A DNA stretch of 64,000 bases. It comes from Ctenosaura bakeri (taxonomy: Eukaryota > Chordata > Lepidosauria > Squamata > Iguanidae). Each line of letters begins with the position of its first letter. Position 1 is the stretch's first letter. The DNA lies in the NCBI GenBank assembly GCA_948474755.1, contig CAOLHI010000253.1:310001-374000 (forward strand). Reading direction: 5' to 3'. Positions 57,901 to 64,000 of the stretch are shown piece by piece. A program made the translations under genes and the position numbers. The notes under the pieces are model-generated. The model was not told the DNA's origin, did no database searches, and was given only the letters and a program-made list of their open reading frames with translations.

Positions 57901-59094
57901 TTTGAGAGTGTTAGGTTGATATTGTTGTTTTCTTTTGTTTTTACTGAATCAACTTAATATGACCCTGTTGATAGTAACAGCAGAAAGCACTTCCTCTTGC
58001 TTTGACAGGGCACACCATTTTTCCTGATCCTCCACCAAACCATTTATGCCTCCTTCAAACAATCTGTGAGGATCGTGGGACCTGTCAGAGTAGAATCAGA
58101 TGGAGATGGGGGAGGAGATTAGCGAAACTTAGGTGATCTGAACTGTACAATTTGAAATATTTTCTGGCAAGGCAAACTCACCACTGATTTTTTTTTAAAT
58201 AGCATTATTCCTACCATTACTACCACTCTTCCTCCTTCTTGTTCAATATGAGCCTCTATGCAACATATATTTGTCATAAATTTATACATCGGAGATATTT
58301 GGTGCTGAATATGGTGAATCACCAAGCATGTATGCTTCTTACAGAACTAACGATTAGTGCAGTCATTACTCCTCTTTTCAAAACTCAGAGACGAGTATGA
58401 CTCTTTTTAAAAGCCAAAACAGCATCCCCTATAGACAAAACAGAAGTTATCAGTAAATTTGAGGGGCTCCCAATGCTCACAGAAATGCCCCATATCCTCC
58501 CCACAAGAAAACAAATTGAGGAACAAAAAACCCAGAAGGTGAGGGTGAGATCCAAATAGCCCAATGGAGAGAGAGTATGCTTAGTGGTTGCAGAATGCTG
58601 AGTGTCTTGGCAAAATAGAAAATCATGTGAAAAGAACAATAGACTGGAGTATCATAGAGGTGGGCATGACTGAAAGCTGAGGCTTCCAGAACTGGTACTA
58701 TATTCCCTCTTTGATCAGGAAAAAACATGCAGCCATGTTTTGCTGCATATTCTGTAGGGAATGGGATTCTGTGTAGGGCAAGCTTTGTTACTGTAATATA
58801 TCTCCCAAACTTCAAGTCTTCATATATTTGGATGTTAACGTTTCCCTCCATATGTAAAAGAAGTTGCTAAGGTGTAATCATTTTGGAAACAAGGCGGAAA
58901 ATCCAAATGGTAGTCCTCCACACATTAGCAATTTGTGTGCTGTGTGTGTTTGGGGATGGGGTTTATATAGCTTGTTGCTGTTTAATAGCACTTCATCTCT
59001 ATCACCTGAGATGACCACTTTTCCTGTCTAATCACACAAGAGAAAGAATAATTCAGATGAGGCATATATTACACATGAAGATACTAATGAGTTT

Positions 59095-59582
59095 GACCCT
59101 TTCCACATGGGGGTTAAAAAACGGTGTAGAGCGACCTTTAACGGAGATCGTCTACACCGTAAAGTGGATTGGGGCGGACTACTTTTGCGTAGTTCCACAC
59201 CCCAATCTGCATAGGAGTGACTGGAAGTGGCAGCGCTGCATGCTTTTTAAAAACCACTTTTCATGAGGTTTTTAAAAAGCACAGGGCATGCAGCCATGTG
59301 CAGCCCTGTCGCAGCGCCTGGTGTAGATTTGCAGGCATGCGCAAGTGAGCGCCTACAGACCTGCCAGGGGGCGGGCTTCTGGCTGGTGAGCTTCTCCGAT
59401 TGGTGGAGAGCCTCTGCCAGCTGGGAGCTGCCATTTTGGACACTGCAGGACGCCTCAGGACACCGACGAGTGTGGAGCAGCAAACTCGCACTGCTCCACG
59501 TGGCGACTGACTTACCCGGTTGCAAGTAAGCTCCATTTTAGCTTGTTTTTACCCGTTCCTTCCTCCGCATGTGGAAAGGGCC
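59095..59582. mobile_element. Harbinger-type MITE D (488 bp)
   Basis: Ends GACCCTTTCCACATGG and GCATGTGGAAAGGGCC, flanked by TTT (59092-59094) and TTA (59583-59585). Same tips as MITEs A-C but mostly different inside. It has two internal hairpins: ACGGTGTAGAGCGA with TCGTCTACACCGT (about 59120-59160), and a perfect 14-bp pair GCTTTTTAAAAACC (59242-59255) with GGTTTTTAAAAAGC (59267-59280). Near the right it has CTTACCCGGTTGCAAGTAAGC. CpG-rich. Confidence 0.8.
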
Positions 59583-59914
59583 TTAGAGAAGCGGATGTAC
59601 CTACTCTTATTCAAAATGAACTTTCACAGTGTCTCAGTAATACATGTAATCAGCCAAGGATGTGGAACAGTTGTTTCTCATGGGTAACCTTGGACAGATC
59701 TCTCCCACTCCCTCTCTCTCTTTCTCTTTTTTCTTTTTCTTTTTTCTTTTTTCTTTTCTTTCCTCAATTTGGGGAAGGTCCAAAGCTTTGTCTGGACAAC
59801 AGCTAATAATTTAGTAAAATTGTTCTAGGGATCTACTACTTCAGTAAGTATGAGTAAATTCTTGATATCATATTCTTGATATCAGTGGTTCCTAGCTTAT
59901 GACCCCCCCCCAGG

Positions 59915-60139
59915 GGCCCTTTCACACTACACAGTAATAGTACTATGATTCCAGCTTAACTGCTGTGGTTCTGCCCAATGGAATTGGCTACTTACAGTAG
60001 AGTATTTAGAATTCTTAGCCAGAGAGCTCTAGCACCTCTGAGCAAACTACAACACACGCACACACACAGATTCCATAGGAAACTGAGGCCATGGCCATTA
60101 AAGTGGGATCATGTTGCTATAACTGTGTAGTATGTAGTG
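59915..60139. mobile_element. Degenerate MITE with GGCCCTTTC end
   Basis: Starts GGCCCTTTCACACTACACAG and ends about ACTGTGTAGTATGTAG. ACTACACAGT and ACTGTGTAGT are inverted. The middle contains AGAATTCTTAGCCAGAGAGC and CAAACTACAAC...GATTCCATAG, shared with 29407-29603 and 46655-46860. Right tip lost. Confidence 0.6.
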
Positions 60140-60775
60140 GGGGTGGTGGTGGTTCCTGGATAGAAAAGCCCTGAACTGTGAAGATTCTCAGTGCAGGGGA
60201 ATGTTGGGGTTCTCAGCACTCAGGAACCCCCCTATTTCAAGTACTTGATTGCACATTTTTGAATAGTCTTTCTAACCTTACTCTGAAGAGTCTTGCCTGA
60301 AAAGCCATAGTAATAGACTTGCCACCTGGAGCAGTAGCCAGCAGCAGTGCCTAACATAAGAGATTCAGTTCCCAGTCACAACTATCTGTAGAGAAGACAG
60401 ATAGAAAAGTTTTATAACCAGCACTTCAGACTCTGAGCATAATAATGGCACTGTAAGCCATAAATTAATTTTATTTTATTAAGAGGAATTCTGTAATCAA
60501 TTAAAATTAAACTTAATAACTGTAACTTAAAAAATGATTATTTGAGCTTAGGGATAGGCAAATCCTCTAAATTTCTTCTTGAATTGGTTTAGAATTTCTC
60601 CAGGCTTTCTGCCCCTAATAACTTTTCATTTATGTTTTTCCAAATAGTCATTGGCCAGAGATTATGGGAGTTTGTAGTCTAACAACGTCTAGAAATGCTT
60701 GGAAACCCCTGCTTGGGTTCTAGCACGTCATGTGCATTATAGACCAAACATAAATTATCTCAACCTTATGAAATT

Positions 60776-60830
60776 AATGGAGTTGCCGTAAGTTGACTGG
60801 TGACTTGGAGGCACATACACAACCTTGGGA
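60776..60830 (+). mobile_element. SINE 3' tail fragment
   Basis: GGAGTTGCCGTAAGTTGACTGGTGACTTGGAGGCACATACACAAC corresponds to the last about 45 bp of the tRNA-derived SINE family at 2685 (GTCACCATAAGTCAGAAACGATCTGAAGGCAAACAACAAC). The tRNA part is missing. Confidence 0.65.
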
Positions 60831-61273
60831 CCGTGGGGCTAGCAAGGAGCAGTTACTTGACTTTCCTCACTCTGATTACCCCCATCTCCAAAGCTACTCT
60901 TTGCATTGCAAAAGAAGCCTCCATTGGCACTACTAAGAACTTTCATTGAAGTGGAGAACATATATATGCAGGGAGTGGCAGGTAGACAAGGAATAAAAAT
61001 TTTCTAGCCCGTATGAAAACTGCTCAGACATTGCAAAAGCTGCTGTTTATATAATGGGGGGAGGGGAAGCATGCACATCAGTTGTATTCTCCCAGTTATC
61101 ACAATGCCTAGTTTGGCCCTGAGATAGTGAAGCCACAGTTCTTAAGTGGTTGTTTTGAAACCCTTTATGCAGTCACTAAAATTTGTTGTTCTAATGAACT
61201 AACATTTATACAAAATATTGCTCAGGCCCCTGGCCGTTTTTTGGGAATGAGGCTGGGAGGAGGGCAAGATGAT

Positions 61274-61314
61274 TTTGTCTGTCTGTCTGTCTGTCTGTCT
61301 ATCTACCTATCTCT
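61274..61314. repeat. (GTCT)n microsatellite
   Basis: About six GTCT/TGTC units grading into TATCTACC units. Confidence 0.85.
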
Positions 61315-61825
61315 GAATACTACACAGAGAATTCTCTACACAGAGAATTCACTGGAAATATTGTTTAGGAGCATTTCCTTAAGTTTAGGAATCTGCAATC
61401 TTCAATAACTTATATTTCAAAGTGTGTTGCCCATATGCAAATATTTTACAGTGTGAAAAACAGCAGCTATATGGAAAAGAAACTGAATACAGGAAGGTAC
61501 ACATACCATCTGGATGCGAATTTTGAATGTTATGGAATATATTAAAAGGCTGTTCATTTCCTGGATAAGTCTTTGATTCATTGTTCATATAGGCTAATGA
61601 TGGCCCCGAGTATCTTTCCAGGCTTAGCTCACTTCTCTTAAACTGAAGTGAGGGGGTGTGAGCATATATGAGAACAGCTTTCCATTCTAATAACAAATAA
61701 TTCCTATTTGGTTACCTTTGCTCTCTGTCGCTGTTAGAATGCTTCCAGAATAGCCATGTTTATGGCATACTCAGCTGGCCTCATTCACAGAATTTGGCAG
61801 GGTATCCAGAGAACATCATCTTCCA

Positions 61826-61850
61826 TTTATTTATTTATTTATTTATTTAG
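61826..61850. repeat. (ATTT)n microsatellite
   Basis: Six ATTT units followed by AGGCCTTGCTTACTG; possibly the tail of a reversed LINE, but the adjacent sequence is too decayed to say. Confidence 0.75.
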
Positions 61851-62475
61851 GCCTTGCTTACTGTAAAATATACACTAAGGAAGCAAAGACGGAATAGCTG
61901 CAACTTGCCTTTTGGCTGGCCACAGTAGGAGCCTTCTATCTAGATGTGACTGTGAGGAGAAATACGTTGATTCATGTATCTTGCTGTTAACATTACCTTT
62001 CCCAGCTGTGAATCTAGAGGGAGTAAGGAGAGAATGGTGACTAAATTTTCTTTTAAATTATTAAGAGGGGCAAAAGTCACACTCCCTTTTCACAAATATT
62101 CAGGTCTTTCATTTAACTGCAATACATTTTTATAACTTTTTCACCATAGACATGCAGATACTGCAATTTGCTTACCTTGTTGTTATTAATATTTCTCTCC
62201 TTTATGGAAAAAAAAATCAAGATGGTTAAAAATGGGTCTTGCTCTCACCTGTGGATATATTCATTTCTCTGTGGGAGCTATGTGTGTAAGCAGATGTGTA
62301 CGATGTGTCAGTAGTTGGAGCACTGTGTGTTGACATCCCGCTGTTCACTGGTTTGGAAGAGGGAGCAAAGTAATTACCAAACTCATAGTAGGCAGGATTC
62401 CAGCTTTTTAAACAAGGCAATATGTCTTTATCTTTGCCTGCTCTAGTCATATTCCGTTTGACTGGAGTGAGCACG

Positions 62476-63105
62476 TTTTTGTTTTTTATTATATTGTTTT
62501 AATTTTAACACACATAATGAAAAACAAAGTCAATATACTTATCCAATGTTCATATAAGTATTCTTCTTCTAACACACTTTGACTTCCTCCTTGCAGTTCC
62601 TGGTATACCTTTCTTTTAATCATCATATCTCTTCTACCATCTAATATTGATACATTCTAATTTAACCAACAAGAAGATATTATTGTATTAAAAATATAGT
62701 CTAATTACACTCTAATCCAGTCAAGTATACATACATACAAACTTCTATAGAACAAACAACAAGAAAAAAAATTATATTTCTTCTATTTTCAATCTTTGAA
62801 ACCAGCTATCACCACATTTCCCCAAATATCCCAAATATACTCAAATATATCGTCCCATTCAGTCACATAGGAATCCAGTCTACCTGCCTTAATTAAGCAA
62901 GTCAGTTTGTCCATCTGGGCCATATCTATTAGCTTTAGCACCCATTCTTTTATTGTGTGTAAAGAATTTTCTTTCCACTTTTGGCTGGGATAATCCTTGC
63001 TGCCTCAGACATATAAAATATTAGCCTTCCTTATTTTTTTCCGATTTGTCTTCAGTTATCCCTAACAATACATTTCTGGTGTCATTTGTATATGCGGTGT
63101 GGTTT
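62476..63105 (-). mobile_element. L1 LINE ORF2 C terminus and 3' UTR, reverse strand
   Basis: Read on the minus strand, 63010-62800 gives a decayed run including QKWKENSLPTIKEWVLKLID, MAQMDKLTCLIKAG and EWDDIFEYI. This is the C-terminal W.P...YL region of vertebrate L1 ORF2 (TLEEWLMKLLELAQMDKLT-like). 62800-62476 is an A/T-rich 3' UTR. It corresponds to the same protein region as in the L1 at 20384-21700 but to a different L1 lineage. Confidence 0.7.
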
Positions 63106-63720
63106 TTGTTTTAAATGGTAAACCATAAAAATACATATAGTACAGTGTCTGCGGTTTCATGTTGGACAAACGACATCAGGCAAAAAAAAAGTATCTATTG
63201 TGAGTTTTCATCACTTCTTGCTAAAAGTGCAGTTATCATGAACTGAAGTAATTTTGTATGAGTGTCAAAGGATAATAGAATAAAGTTGATTTTAACAGTA
63301 CTTCAAAATACTTCATTCTTTATTACTTAGAGGTGATTTGCATGCTACTTGAGTATTTAGATTATAACTGGCAGCATAAGATAAAACTTTGCTTTCTGTT
63401 TCCTCCTACCTAATTTGGCCCCTACTGTTACAATAAATACAGGAATCTCTGGGGAGAAGCAGCTACAGGCCAAGCAGGGTCTACCATTAACAGGGTGATG
63501 CATCAGATTTTGGGTTTCTGAAAGAACAGGAAAATATCAGGATTTTTTTTAAAAAATATATATATATATTAATGATTGTGTTTTGACTGCCAGGGATGGG
63601 GAAAGACATTTAAAGAATTTTCTACCTTGTATGTCAGAATGACATGCCTGTCTTTGGCTACTATCTGTACACCTTGGGATAGGTGGAGAGCAAATGCTAT
63701 CAACTAAAGTGAATGTCTTA

Positions 63721-63911
63721 GAGGCTTTTCACACATTACCCATTTGCACGACTGGGGAGGGCATCTCACGCAAAAAGCCTCATCTGGAACGCTGCCGCTT
63801 CCCCGCTCCTTCGTCCCGCAGGTCACTTCCTGGTAGCGCGACTGTCACGCTAGCGCCCCGCCCCTTCCGTCCGCAGCGCAGTCTGGGAGCTGTAGGTGTG
63901 CGAAAAGGGCC
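63721..63911. mobile_element. Harbinger-type MITE E (191 bp)
   Basis: Ends GAGGCTTTTCACACAT and TGTGCGAAAAGGGCC, flanked by an exact TTA duplication (63718-63720 and 63912-63914). The 3-bp TTA is the classic PIF/Harbinger target. The short GC-rich interior contains CAGTCTGGGAGCTGTAG, similar to CCTACAGCTCCCACAGTG in MITE C reversed. It provides the best class evidence for the whole GGCCCTTTYC-ended set. Confidence 0.85.
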
Positions 63912-64000
63912 TTAGTCTGGCCTTACCAACTCTACTCATATTATTTAATGAGAATCACAGATATGTACAGAGATCTTCATGATCTTCATAAGATTCATGT

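Larger units (their letters stand above)
1..64000 (+). other. Partial collagen alpha-chain gene (internal segment)
   Basis: Seven phase-0 Gly-X-Y exons on the + strand define an internal part of one collagen gene. Collagen alpha chains trimerise through Gly-X-Y repeats in the ER and are secreted, or membrane-anchored in a few types, to build extracellular matrix. Exon sizes of 54, 54, 45, 54, 54, 36 and 54 bp are multiples of 9, the ancestral collagen exon pattern. The encoded helix is rich in E, K and D and relatively poor in GPP, with introns of 1.7-16.4 kb. This suggests a FACIT-type chain (XIX, XXI or XXII) or type XXVIII; type XXIV is less likely because of the 36-bp exon and the Gly interruption. 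No VWA, TSPN, NC1 or signal-peptide exon is in the window, so no symbol is given. Open frames at both ends require further exons outside the window. Confidence 0.9.
54963..64000 (+). other. Intron sequence downstream of exon 7
   Basis: At least 9.0 kb without a further Gly-X-Y exon. It contains two GGCC-ended MITEs (59095-59582 and 63721-63911), a related degenerate MITE at 59915, a SINE tail, simple repeats and an L1 3' part. The interval 55000-59090 shows no classifiable element except a poly-G run at 55745-55754 and a short repeat-like motif near 55570-55650. Being intron is inferred from the phase-0 donor of exon 7. Confidence 0.7.

Noticed and set aside
60650..60720. ATTATGGGAGTTTGTAGTCTAACAAC motif, also near 39087-39140 (reversed) and 55570-55650
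   Set aside because: Probably decayed copies of a common palindromic reptile repeat, but without terminal repeats or target duplications I cannot define elements.
1..64000. A hidden prokaryote-type system (CRISPR, defence island, operon)
   Set aside because: No dense coding, no ribosome-binding-site-led frames and no spaced direct repeats; the splice-bordered exons and LINEs establish a vertebrate intronic region.

Overview
This window is vertebrate nuclear DNA, most likely from a squamate reptile (lizard or snake). It is AT-rich, intron-dominated and crowded with retroelements typical of squamates: CR1, L2 and L1 LINEs, a tRNA-derived SINE ending in ACAAC repeats, a Penelope-like foldback, hAT-, Tigger- and Harbinger-type MITEs, and solo LTRs. 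No bacterial-style genes, tRNAs, rRNAs or CRISPR arrays are visible. The species call is an inference from repeat content.

The only host gene supported is the middle of one collagen alpha-chain gene on the + strand. Seven short exons (54, 54, 45, 54, 54, 36 and 54 bp) lie at 13531-13584, 17527-17580, 26475-26519, 42928-42981, 47124-47177, 48859-48894 and 54909-54962. Each starts with a whole Gly codon, ends on a codon boundary and has AG/GT(A/G)AG-type borders, so all are phase 0 and join into 117 residues of Gly-X-Y. The acidic/basic helix (many GEK and GD triplets), the 36/45/54-bp exons and the 1.7-16.4 kb introns fit a non-fibrillar chain (FACIT-like such as types XIX, XXI or XXII, or type XXVIII) better than a classical fibrillar one. 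The paralogue cannot be fixed from this segment. One Gly is replaced by Ala in exon 6. Both gene ends lie outside the window.

Layout: 1-13.5 kb is intron with an L1 tail, three SINEs, a complete solo retroviral LTR (4882-5780) with a 4-bp target duplication, two CR1 fragments and an L2 tail. 13.6-26.4 kb holds exons 1-2, two copies of a GC-rich hAT MITE, two copies of an unclassified foldback repeat, an L1 abutting an L2, and an 836-bp GC-rich LTR-like insert splitting that L2. 26.5-42.9 kb is a 16.4-kb intron with MIR, Harbinger-type MITEs, the Penelope-like palindrome and a Tigger MITE. 42.9-55 kb carries exons 4-7; a 421-bp MITE begins 21 bases after the last base of exon 5. 55-64 kb is downstream intron with further MITEs and an L1 tail.

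The most noteworthy non-gene signal is a set of at least five GGCCCTTTYC-ended MITEs. Three carry consensus splice donors on both strands, and one of these sits next to a real collagen splice donor.
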